DNA of 30,500 nt from JACVRW01 sp035650215 (GTDB taxonomy: Bacteria > Actinomycetota > Thermoleophilia > Solirubrobacterales > Thermoleophilaceae): contig DASRIC010000037.1 in the NCBI GenBank assembly GCA_035650215.1, positions 1-30,500 on the forward strand. Direction: 5' to 3'. Below are positions 22,541 through 29,479 of the stretch, in pieces (positions within the stretch are counted from its first letter, which is position 1; each line of letters starts with the position of its first letter). The position numbers and the translations under genes are program-made. Under the pieces are notes generated by a model that saw nothing but the letters and a program-made list of their open reading frames with translations, ran no database searches and was not told the origin of the DNA.

Positions 22541-23356
22541 ATGACCGCCATTGCAGACCTCAAGCGCGTGCACCGCGCCACCTGGGCCGCGGGGAACTAC
22601 GCGGCCGTCGCCGAGCAGATCGACGAGACGCCGCCGCGCGACCTTCTCGTCCACATGGACATGGCCCCGGGGCAGGAGGTGCTGGACGTGGCCGCCGGCA
22701 CGGGCAACATCGCGATCCGGGCCGCCGCCCGCGGCGCCCAAGTCGTGGGGCTCGACCTCACGCCCGAGCTGTTCGACACCGCCCGGCGCCGCGCCGCAGA
22801 GCACGACGTGACCGTCGACTGGGTCGAGGGCGACGCCGAGGCGCTGCCGTTCGACGACGGCTCGTTCCACCGCGTGCTGTCGGCGTTCGGCGTCCAATTC
22901 GCCCCGCGTCACGAGGTCGTGGCCCAGGAGCTGGCCCGTGTGGTGAGGCCGCGCGGGCGGATCGGGCTCGTCAACTGGACCCCTCAGGGGGCCATCGGCG
23001 AGCTGTTCAAGATCATGGGCCGCTACCTGCCGGCGCCGCCCGACTACGCCTCACCGCCGCCGCTCTGGGGCAGCGAGCAGCACGTTCAGCGGCTCTTCTC
23101 GGGCACCCCGATCGAGCTCGCGTTCGCGCGCGGCTACAACCCCTGGCGGTTCGACTCGGCTGAGGCGTGGGTCGCCTTCATGGAGACGAACTACGGCCCC
23201 ACGCTCAAGGCGCGCCAGCGCCTCACCGGCGAGGGCCGCTGGGAGGACTGCCGGGCGGAGATGGTGGAGATGGCCGAGCGCCGCAACGAGTCGAGCGACG
23301 GCGGCCTGCTGATGAACGCCGAGTACCTCGTGACGGTGGGTCGCCATGTGGGCTAG
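22541..23356 (+). CDS. Class I SAM-dependent methyltransferase (UbiE-like)
   Basis: The 271-residue product has motif I VLDVAAGTGNIAIRAAARGAQVVGLDLTPELFDTAR (about 47-82), then VDWVEGDAEALPFDDGSFHRVLSAFGVQFAPRHEVVAQELARVVRPRGRIGLVNWTP. It belongs to the UbiE/COQ5-like small-molecule methyltransferase group. The C-terminal region (ELFKIMGRYLPAPPDYASPPPLWGSEQHVQRLF) is the substrate lid. The substrate is unknown. ATG 22541 is preceded by AGGAG about 10 nt upstream. It is divergent from the SARP regulator, with the SARP-like repeat in between, and is its most likely direct target. A strong hairpin follows the gene. Confidence 0.9.
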   Translation: MTAIADLKRVHRATWAAGNYAAVAEQIDETPPRDLLVHMDMAPGQEVLDVAAGTGNIAIRAAARGAQVVGLDLTPELFDTARRRAAEHDVTVDWVEGDAEALPFDDGSFHRVLSAFGVQFAPRHEVVAQELARVVRPRGRIGLVNWTPQGAIGELFKIMGRYLPAPPDYASPPPLWGSEQHVQRLFSGTPIELAFARGYNPWRFDSAEAWVAFMETNYGPTLKARQRLTGEGRWEDCRAEMVEMAERRNESSDGGLLMNAEYLVTVGRHVG

Positions 23357-23439
23357 ACGGCTTCGACGTCACGCACTCGCCCCGCTCGCCGCGGCCGGCG
23401 ACGGCCTGAAGGCCGGTCGTTAGGGCGCGGGTTGCAACA

Positions 23440-23468
23440 GCCGGCCCCCGCGCTCCGCGGGGGCCGGC
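23440..23468. terminator. Strong GC hairpin between convergent genes
   Basis: GCCGGCCCCCGCG (23440-23452) and CGCGGGGGCCGGC (23456-23468) form a perfect 13-bp stem with a 3-nt loop, between the methyltransferase stop and the cyclase stop. There is no U-tract; it could stop transcription from both sides. A weaker hairpin lies just before it at 23399-23419 (CGAC-GGCC, loop TGAA, GGCC-GTCG with one bulged G). Confidence 0.7.
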
Positions 23469-23493
23469 CGTCGTCCGGGGGCGTGGATGGTCG

Positions 23494-24423
23494 TCAGCGG
23501 ACGCGGTAGCCCAGATTCGTGTCCCAGTGCAGCCGACTCCCGTAGCTCGGCAGCGGTGCGTCGGAGCGGGAGATCCGCACGCCCTTGCGCGTCGAGGGCG
23601 GGCAGATCGCCACGTAGCGGGCGTAGCCGCCGAGGCCGCCCTTGAACTTCGGGAAGCCGAGCGAGAGCAGGCAGCCCGTAGCGGGCACGCCGTCGAGGTT
23701 CGCCACCCCTTCCGCCTGCGCGTAGCCGTGGTGCATGAGCCACGCCTCACCCTCGAGCGTCGGCGTCGTGTCCGTGTCGAGCGGCTCATGGCCGTGGAAG
23801 AGGATGTGCCGCTTCAGGTGGAGGAACTTCAGGGTCGCGAGTGCGACGCTCGGGAAGTTCGGATCGGCAGCGAGCTCCCTGGCCTTCACCGGGTCGGCGG
23901 TCCACCGCTTCGACCAGTCGCTGCGGACCATCACGATCGAGCCGGCCGGGATGCGGCCGTGCCGCTTCTCCCACGCCTTGACCTCGGCGACGGTCAGGAA
24001 GTCCTTCGGGTTGGCCCGCACCTGGCGGACGGTGTTGATGACGACGAGCGGCCGGACCGAGTAGCTCGCCGGCACCTCGTCGATCGCCGCCCACTCCGGC
24101 GCCCAGTGCGCGGGCGGGTCGAACTGCGTGCCGAACTGGTCGGTCGTGAGCGAGTACGCCGTCGCTTCGAAGCCGTCGGTGGCGTACGTGTAGGGCACGC
24201 CCGTGTCGGGGTTGAGCGTGGGGCTGAAGGTCGCCGGCCCGAAGCCCTTCCAAACCGGCCCGCCCGGCGTGAGCGTGTGGGTGAGGTCGATGTAGTGGGC
24301 CCTGCTGAGCGACTGGTTGTAGACCGCCCACAAGCCGCCTCCCCGCTGGGCGGACGCCGTGGCCGGCAGTGCGAGCGCGACCACGATTGTCACGAGCATC
24401 GCGGCTCTGATCCTGCTGCGCAT
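23494..24423 (-). CDS. Exported cyclase-family (kynurenine formamidase-like) hydrolase
   Basis: The 309-residue product begins with a signal peptide (RSRIRAAMLVTIVVALALPATASA-Q). The rest is a putative cyclase/KynB-fold protein: YIDLTHTLTPGGPVWKGF, a metal-site segment, SIVMVRSDWSKRW, and LEGEAWLMHHGYAQAEGVANLDGVP. The family metal motif is H-x-G-T-H-x-D-x-P-x-H. Here it reads Q96-F-G-T-Q100-F-D102-P-P-A-H106, so two of the usual histidines are glutamines while Asp and the last His are kept. GTQ-type members are common in the family, so it may still be active with altered metal binding. ATG 24423 has AAAGGAGG 8 nt upstream. It is the last gene of a minus-strand run but is separated from sodC by a hairpin. 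Confidence 0.87.
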   Translation of the reverse strand: MRSRIRAAMLVTIVVALALPATASAQRGGGLWAVYNQSLSRAHYIDLTHTLTPGGPVWKGFGPATFSPTLNPDTGVPYTYATDGFEATAYSLTTDQFGTQFDPPAHWAPEWAAIDEVPASYSVRPLVVINTVRQVRANPKDFLTVAEVKAWEKRHGRIPAGSIVMVRSDWSKRWTADPVKARELAADPNFPSVALATLKFLHLKRHILFHGHEPLDTDTTPTLEGEAWLMHHGYAQAEGVANLDGVPATGCLLSLGFPKFKGGLGGYARYVAICPPSTRKGVRISRSDAPLPSYGSRLHWDTNLGYRVR

Positions 24424-24473
24424 GGGACAAGCCTCCTTTCGGGTGTTGAAAGGGGTACCCGATGCGAGCAACC

Positions 24474-24508
24474 GGCACCCGGAACGGCCCGTGGCCGACC
24501 CGGGTGCC
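24474..24508 (-). terminator. Nested hairpin downstream of the superoxide dismutase gene
   Basis: GGCACCCGG (24474-24482) pairs with CCGGGTGCC (24500-24508), and inside it CGGCC pairs with GGCCG around CGT, giving one long stem with a small internal loop. It lies 25 bp beyond the sodC stop on the minus strand and 50 bp before the cyclase start, so it probably separates the two transcripts. No U-tract. Confidence 0.65.
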
Positions 24509-24533
24509 TAAGTGCGTAGACGCCCGATATCGA

Positions 24534-25121
24534 CTAGCTGCCGCTGCTCCGCTCCACCACCCCGCACGCCGCCCGTGCGCCGGCGTCGCCGGTCGCCAGG
24601 GTGTCCACGTCGGGCCCGAAGGTGTCGTAGGTGTGCGAGTGGTACCGGTTCGGGATGTTCGCCACGTTGTCTCGCCCGGCGTGCACGATCACGGCGCTGC
24701 CGTCGGCGTCGAACAGGTCGCTCAGCGAGAAGCGATCGGTCTGGAAGCGAAGCTCGGCGGTGCCGTCCTGGTTCACCAGCATCGGCGGCATGTCACCCGC
24801 GTGGTCACCATGAGTCATGGCGCCCGGGTTGTAGTGCCCGCCGGCGGAGGTGAACGGAGCCACGCACTCGCCGACCGCGTGCACGTGGAAGCCGTGGAAG
24901 CCCGGGGCCGCGCCCGCGACCTCGGCTGCCACGTCCACCTTCCCCTGGCGTTCCTTGAAGATTGCGACGCCCAGCTTCTGACCGCTTGCGTCCATCAGCG
25001 TCGCGACGGCACGCCGCTGGGAGCGGTCGCCCCCGCCGCTCGCCAGCGCCGCGCCGAATCCGGTCGCGAGTGCGACCGAGCCGAGCGCCACAGCGGCCAC
25101 GATGACCCCTACTCGTCTCAT
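24534..25121 (-). CDS. sodC: Exported Cu/Zn superoxide dismutase
   Basis: The 195-residue product starts with a signal sequence or N-terminal anchor (MRRVGVIVAAVALGSVALAT). All metal ligands of the family are in place: copper His79, His81, His96 and His147; zinc His96, His104, His107 and Asp110. The disulfide pair is Cys86 and Cys186. Motifs are GFHGFHVHAVGEC, GGHYNP, HAGDMP, VIVHAGRDNVANIPNRY and GARAACGVV. It converts superoxide to hydrogen peroxide and oxygen outside the cytoplasm. AGGGG 7 nt before ATG 25121 supports the start. It lies 60 bp downstream of the sigma/anti-sigma fusion gene, so an oxidative or envelope stress response under that sigma factor is possible. Confidence 0.93.
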   Translation of the reverse strand: MRRVGVIVAAVALGSVALATGFGAALASGGGDRSQRRAVATLMDASGQKLGVAIFKERQGKVDVAAEVAGAAPGFHGFHVHAVGECVAPFTSAGGHYNPGAMTHGDHAGDMPPMLVNQDGTAELRFQTDRFSLSDLFDADGSAVIVHAGRDNVANIPNRYHSHTYDTFGPDVDTLATGDAGARAACGVVERSSGS

Positions 25122-25181
25122 GGAGAATCCCCTTATTAGATGCTCGGCGTATTCCCGCGGCCCGGGTGTCGAGAAACGTCG

Positions 25182-26465
25182 CTACGGCGCGAATTCCCCG
25201 CCCGAGACGCCTTCGCCGGTCCCGCCGCCTCCGCCACCCGCCGGTACCAGGCCCGGGCTCGCCTGGGTGGGGGGCGCCGGCTGGGCGGCCTGGAGCGTGG
25301 TCCCGGCCGGCGCGGCGCCGCCGGGGGCGAACTCGTTGGCCGGATCGGGCGGCGGGGGCGGGGGCTGCGCCGGGGCCGGCTCGGGGGCGGGTTCGGCGGG
25401 CTGCTCGGCCGGCGGGGCCGGGGTGGGGGTGGGTTGCTCCACCACCGGCGGGGGCTCGACCTCGACGTCGCTCTCCTCCTTGACCGGCTTGGTGTCCACG
25501 CGCTGCTCGACCGCCGGCGGCCGCGGGGCGCGCTGCTCGGCAAGCTGGTCGACCGTGGCGCCGCCGCCCGCGAGCGCGGCGGCCGACACCGCCACGGCCG
25601 CGAGCTTCTGACCGGTGGCCAGCTCGGCGGCCGCGTGAAGGCGCTCGCCGAGAGCGCCGGCCTTGTGCTGGGCCCCGCCGAGCACCGACTGGAGCGTCGA
25701 CTCGAGCAACCCGCGCGTCGTGCCGGCGTCGCCCGAGGCCCGCTCGGCGGCCGCGAGTGCCAGCGGCGGCACCAGCGCGGCCACCCGGTCAGGCGCGGCG
25801 CGGAACTCGCGCAGCCGCACCCGGCAGGACAGGCAGGTGCGCATGTGCGGGCGCAGCAGCGCCAGGTCCTCCGCCGAAGCCTCGCCGTCGGCCAGCGCGG
25901 ACAGCATCGGCTCGAAGCGCGCGCACTCCGCCCCGCCCTGGATGCCCGACACCCGCCGCAGGAACGCGCGCCGCCCCTCGGTAAGCAGCCTGTTGACCTT
26001 GGTGTACGTCCAGCCCGTGCGCTCGCAGATCTCCCGGTAGGAGTAGCCCTCCGCTCGCAGCAGGAGCGCCTGGACCTCGTGCGGCTTGAGCTCCGCGAGC
26101 GCCTCGGCGCCCTGACGCAGCTGCTCGAGGCGCTCGGCCTGGTCGTGCGTGATCGCGGGCGGGGTAGCCCGGTCCCCGAGCTCGCCGTCGTCGGTCACCG
26201 GCGAGTGTCGCTCGCGCTGGCGGTGCAGCGCGAATGCCTCGTGCTTCACCACGGTCTTGAGCCAGGGGATCAGCTCCTCCTCGCGCGTGGTGGGCGCCTT
26301 CGTGAGCAGGATCTCGAGGGCGCGCTGGTAGGCGTCCTCGGCGTCCTCCGGCGTCATCGCGTAGCGCCGCGCAGTGCCGAGGATCTGCGCCCCGTGCCGC
26401 GAGAGAAGCCTCATGGCGGCCTCATCGATGTCGCCCCTCTCGGGGCGGCTCCTGCGCTTGAGCAT
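25182..26465 (-). CDS. Sigma factor fused to an anti-sigma-like zinc domain with a possible membrane segment
   Basis: The 427-residue product is a sigma-70-type factor with an attached regulatory part. Region 2-like sequence lies at 20-80 (RRYAMTPEDAEDAYQRALEILL, PWLKTVVKHEAFALHRQRER). Region 4-like sequence lies at 123-170 (LAELKPHEVQALLLRAEGYSYREICERTGWTYTKVNRLLTEGRRAFL). Then comes an anti-sigma zinc-finger-like segment with Cys181 and the exact H-x3-C-x2-C pattern (His207, Cys211, Cys214). A weakly hydrophobic stretch at 287-305 may span the membrane. The remaining 120 residues are Pro/Glu/Gly-rich and would lie outside. The design suggests a sigma factor that carries its own inhibitor and membrane tether. 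ATG 26465 begins before region 2; the ribosome-binding site is not obvious. Confidence 0.83.
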   Translation of the reverse strand: MLKRRSRPERGDIDEAAMRLLSRHGAQILGTARRYAMTPEDAEDAYQRALEILLTKAPTTREEELIPWLKTVVKHEAFALHRQRERHSPVTDDGELGDRATPPAITHDQAERLEQLRQGAEALAELKPHEVQALLLRAEGYSYREICERTGWTYTKVNRLLTEGRRAFLRRVSGIQGGAECARFEPMLSALADGEASAEDLALLRPHMRTCLSCRVRLREFRAAPDRVAALVPPLALAAAERASGDAGTTRGLLESTLQSVLGGAQHKAGALGERLHAAAELATGQKLAAVAVSAAALAGGGATVDQLAEQRAPRPPAVEQRVDTKPVKEESDVEVEPPPVVEQPTPTPAPPAEQPAEPAPEPAPAQPPPPPPDPANEFAPGGAAPAGTTLQAAQPAPPTQASPGLVPAGGGGGGTGEGVSGGEFAP

Positions 26466-26525
26466 CTGCACGACGTTCAGGCGCGATCCTGAACCACTCG
26501 CCCCCGCAGTCCAGCGGCGATACCG

Positions 26526-26550
26526 CAAACTGCGAGGATTTCCTCGTTTG
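26526..26550. other. Hairpin in the divergent region before the sugar transferase
   Basis: CAAAC and GAGGA on the left pair with TCCTC and GTTTG on the right around TT, with a 3-nt bulge (TGC) on the left side. It lies in the 174-bp gap between the divergent sigma fusion and glycosylphosphotransferase genes, which is somewhat AT-richer than its surroundings. It may be an operator or a leader structure. Nothing else in the gap is identifiable. Confidence 0.35.
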
Positions 26551-26639
26551 GATGATGGCGACGGCGGGAGCGCAGGCGTGAATGAGAACCTGCGCTGCCG
26601 ATACATTGGCGTCGCTCACCTGTTGTACTTAGCGACCAA

Positions 26640-28127
26640 GTGGCCAACGGTCTCGTAAAGGAGCTGCGGGAGGTCGAGCCCGCCACCATGCCCGAGCGCG
26701 ACGTGCGCGCGGGCAAGCCCGTGCTCAGCGGCGTGCTCCGTTACGACCTGCTGCGCGCGTGCGCCCGGATCGCAACCCTGGCCACGCTCGACCTCGTGGG
26801 TCTCTTCCTGGCGATCTACACCGCGCTCGTCGTCAAGACGGCGATCGTGAACCCCGACCAGCTCGGGCAGATGTGGGCTCAGGCGAAGGAGTACGCCCCG
26901 CTGGGCGGCCTCGTGATGCTGCTGCTGTTCGCGCGCTCCGGGCTCTACCGCGAGCGCGCCCAGCGCCCCGGCTTCTCGAAGGTGATCGCTGGGCTCTTCC
27001 AGGTCACCCTTGTCGTGCTGATCTACGCGGAGATCGAGGGTGAGCGCTTCCAGTCGTACTACATCTTCTACGCCTCGCTCTTCTTCGCGCTCATCTACTT
27101 GTCGTCGCTGCGCTGGGTATTCGAGCGCATCAGCGGCGCCGTGCTGCGGGCGGCCGGCTACCGCCGGCGGGCGGTGCTGGTGGGGTCGGGCTCGAACATC
27201 CAGGCCGTGTCGCACGCGCTCAGCGACAGCCGCGAGATCGAGCCATACGGCTTCGTCGCGCGCACCCCGATCGCGCTCCTCGACGGCCTCCGGGACTTCC
27301 GCTCGCTCGAGCAGCTCGAGCGCCATTTCGACTCGGTCGACGAGGTCCTGATCGCCGACGCGGACTTCCCTCAGGAGGAGGCGGTCGAGCTCGTGGAGCG
27401 CTGCCATCGCCATGGCGTGCGCGTGCGGGTGGCGCCGTCGACGATGGAGATCCTGATGGACAGCGTCGAGTACGTGCCCGGCCAGGCGCTGCCGCTGTTC
27501 GAGCTCAAGCCGCCCGTGTTCGAGGGGGCCGACTGGGTCGTCAAGCGCACCTTCGACCTGCTCGGCGCCGCGTTCCTCGCGGTCCTGCTCGCGCCGGTGA
27601 TGGGGCTCGCGGCGCTCGCGATCAAGCTCTCCTCGCGCGGTCCCGTGCTGTACCGGTCGGTCCGTCCCGGCATCGGCGGCAGGCCGTTCGCGTGCTTCAA
27701 GTTCCGCACGATGGTCGTGGGGGCCGAGCATCTTCAGGACCACCTCGAGCCCCACAACGAGGTGAGCGGGGCGATCTTCAAGATGAAGGACGACCCGCGG
27801 GTCACGTCGGTGGGGCGCTTCCTGCGGCGCTGGTCCCTCGACGAGCTGCCTCAGCTCCTCAACGTGCTGCGAGGCGAGATGTCGCTCGTGGGCCCGCGGC
27901 CGCTGCCCGCCCGCGACTACCAGCGGCTCGAGGACTGGCACCGCAAGCGCTACCTCGTGCTGCCGGGCATGACCGGGCTGTGGCAGGTGTCCGGCCGCTC
28001 TGAGCTCGACTTCGACGAGCTGGTCCGGCTCGACTTTCTCTACCTCGAGCGCTGGTCGGTCTTCCTCGACCTCACCATCCTCCTCAAGACGATCCCCGCC
28101 GTGATCCGCGCGCGGGGGGCGTGGTGA
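26640..28127 (+). CDS. Polyprenyl glycosylphosphotransferase (initiating sugar transferase)
   Basis: The 495-residue product has an N-terminal membrane part with four or five helices (about 45-150), a CoA-binding-like middle domain (RRAVLVGSGSNIQAVSHAL), another membrane helix (KRTFDLLGAAFLAVLLAPVMGLAALAI), and the catalytic bacterial sugar transferase domain. Catalytic landmarks are GRPFACFKFRTM, DPRVTSVGRFLRRWSLDELPQLLNVLRGEMSLVGPRPLP, and LPGMTGLWQVSGRSELDFDELVRLDFLYLERWS. It transfers a sugar-1-phosphate to undecaprenyl phosphate, the first step of exopolysaccharide or capsule synthesis. GTG 26640 is the first in-frame start; ATG 26688 is possible. Its stop overlaps the next gene's GTG. 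Confidence 0.92.
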   Translation: MANGLVKELREVEPATMPERDVRAGKPVLSGVLRYDLLRACARIATLATLDLVGLFLAIYTALVVKTAIVNPDQLGQMWAQAKEYAPLGGLVMLLLFARSGLYRERAQRPGFSKVIAGLFQVTLVVLIYAEIEGERFQSYYIFYASLFFALIYLSSLRWVFERISGAVLRAAGYRRRAVLVGSGSNIQAVSHALSDSREIEPYGFVARTPIALLDGLRDFRSLEQLERHFDSVDEVLIADADFPQEEAVELVERCHRHGVRVRVAPSTMEILMDSVEYVPGQALPLFELKPPVFEGADWVVKRTFDLLGAAFLAVLLAPVMGLAALAIKLSSRGPVLYRSVRPGIGGRPFACFKFRTMVVGAEHLQDHLEPHNEVSGAIFKMKDDPRVTSVGRFLRRWSLDELPQLLNVLRGEMSLVGPRPLPARDYQRLEDWHRKRYLVLPGMTGLWQVSGRSELDFDELVRLDFLYLERWSVFLDLTILLKTIPAVIRARGAW

Positions 28128-28876
28128 GCGAGCCCTACCGCAGCGCCAACCTCCTCGACCGACTGACCGACGCGGACACGCTCCAGGTCCACTACGACCA
28201 GGAGATGCGGCGCGAGCGGGAGCTGCTCGACCGGCGCCTGCCCCTCGCCGGGGGCGACGTGCTGTCCGTGGGCTGCGGGCGTCATCCCGGGCGTCACCTG
28301 TTCCCGCGGTCGGCCTTTCGCATGACCGGCGTGGACCTCGACGCGGAGCTGATCGACTCGCTCGTCGAGAGCGGCGAGCTCGACGATGGTGCGGTCGGGC
28401 GCGCCGGCCGGCTTCCCTACGCGCCGGGCTCCTTCGACGTCGTGCTCTACCGGCTCGTGCTCCACCATCTGGCCTATCAGGGCCCGCTCGACCCGGTGTT
28501 CGCGGAGGCCGCCCGGCTGCTGCGCCCGGGCGGGGCGCTGGTGGCCGTGGAGCCGGGCCTGTGGCACCCGGTGGGCGCCGGCCTCGCCGCCGCCAACCGG
28601 CTCGGCCTGGGCGTGGCCGTGCACGGGACGCCCGACGACATCCCCCTCTCGCCCCGCGCGCTCGTGCGCGAGTCCCGCGCAGCCGGGCTCGAGCCCGAGC
28701 TGCATGCGCTCACCTACGGCTGGCGGCGCCTGCCCGCGCGCGCCCAGCGGGCCGTGCATCGCCTGGACGCTCTCGGCTCGCGGCGGCGGGCGGCATCCCT
28801 TGGGCACACCTTGATGCTGATCGCGCGTCGCCGGGCGCAAGCACCCGGCTCGGCCGGGTCCGCAGCGACGCGATGA
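28124..28876 (+). CDS. SAM-dependent methyltransferase
   Basis: The 250-residue product has motif I GDVLSVGCGRHPGRHLF (about 44-60), then FRMTGVDLDAELIDSL, GRLPYAPGSFDVVLYRLVLHHLAYQGPLDPVFAEAARLLRPGGALVAVEPG. This is a class I methyltransferase core with the HH-containing motif of small-molecule or glycan modifiers. GTG 28124 forms a GTGA overlap with the preceding stop; GTG 28121 is equivalent. Coupling to the sugar transferase suggests a role in modifying a surface glycan or its lipid carrier; the acceptor is unknown. Confidence 0.85.
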   Translation: MSEPYRSANLLDRLTDADTLQVHYDQEMRRERELLDRRLPLAGGDVLSVGCGRHPGRHLFPRSAFRMTGVDLDAELIDSLVESGELDDGAVGRAGRLPYAPGSFDVVLYRLVLHHLAYQGPLDPVFAEAARLLRPGGALVAVEPGLWHPVGAGLAAANRLGLGVAVHGTPDDIPLSPRALVRESRAAGLEPELHALTYGWRRLPARAQRAVHRLDALGSRRRAASLGHTLMLIARRRAQAPGSAGSAATR

Positions 28877-29427
28877 GCCCCAGCCGCTATGACGACGAGC
28901 TCTGGGAGCTCGTCCCGGACGACCCCGGCCCGCCGGCCTCGCAGCTTGCCGAGTTCGTGCGCTCGCTCGGGCGGGTCGAGCGCGCGCTCGACCTCGGCTG
29001 CGGCGACGGTCGCCTGACCGCCCTGCTCGACGCGGCGCAGGTCACGGCGGCGGACGTGTCGCCGCTGGCGCTCGGCCGCGCACGCGGCCGGCTCCCTGCG
29101 CACGTGACGCTCGCGGAGCTGGCGCCGGATGAGGCACTGCCCTTCGACGACGGCGCCTTCGACCTCGTGCTCTGCGCCGAGACGATCGAGCACGTGCGCG
29201 ACGTGCAGCTGCTCCTTTCGGAGATCAGGCGCCTGCTGCGACCGGGCGGCGAGCTCGCGCTCACCACGCCGGCGAGCCGGCCGCTCATGCGCCCGCCCGA
29301 CCCGCTCTCGCCCCACCTGCGCTTCTTCACGCGAGGCTCGCTTCGGCGGCTGCTCACGGAGATGGGATTCGAGATCGGCTCCCTGGAGCGGCGGGCGGGG
29401 ACGCTGCTGGCGCGGGCGAGGCGCTAG
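28873..29427 (+). CDS. Small SAM-dependent methyltransferase
   Basis: The 184-residue product is a compact class I methyltransferase: ALDLGCGDGRLTALLDAAQVTAADVSPLALGRARGR, then DEALPFDDGAFDLVLCAETIEHVRDVQLLLSEIRRLLRPGGELALTTPA and PHLRFFTRGSLRRLLTEMGFEI. It resembles the short methyltransferases found in polysaccharide clusters. ATG 28873 overlaps the preceding TGA (ATGA). It closes a three-gene coupled unit with the sugar transferase, and a hairpin follows 13 bp after the stop. The acceptor is unknown. Confidence 0.86.
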   Translation: MSPSRYDDELWELVPDDPGPPASQLAEFVRSLGRVERALDLGCGDGRLTALLDAAQVTAADVSPLALGRARGRLPAHVTLAELAPDEALPFDDGAFDLVLCAETIEHVRDVQLLLSEIRRLLRPGGELALTTPASRPLMRPPDPLSPHLRFFTRGSLRRLLTEMGFEIGSLERRAGTLLARARR

Positions 29428-29440
29428 GCCAACCGATGAA

Positions 29441-29478
29441 CGTCCCGGACTAGCTGCCAGACCCCATAGTCCGGGACG
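29441..29478. terminator. Hairpin between convergent polysaccharide genes
   Basis: CGTCCCGGACTA (29441-29452) and TAGTCCGGGACG (29467-29478) form a perfect 12-bp stem with a 14-nt loop. It begins 13 bp after the methyltransferase stop and ends one base before the stop of the convergent ligase-like gene. It shares TGAACGTCCCGGACT with the hairpin at 8984-9028. Confidence 0.75.
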
Positions 29479-29479
29479 C

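Noticed and set aside
19195..22581. 1128-codon minus-strand frame overlapping the SARP regulator
   Set aside because: Ala/Arg/Gly-rich shadow in another frame of the regulator gene, whose own frame has complete domains.
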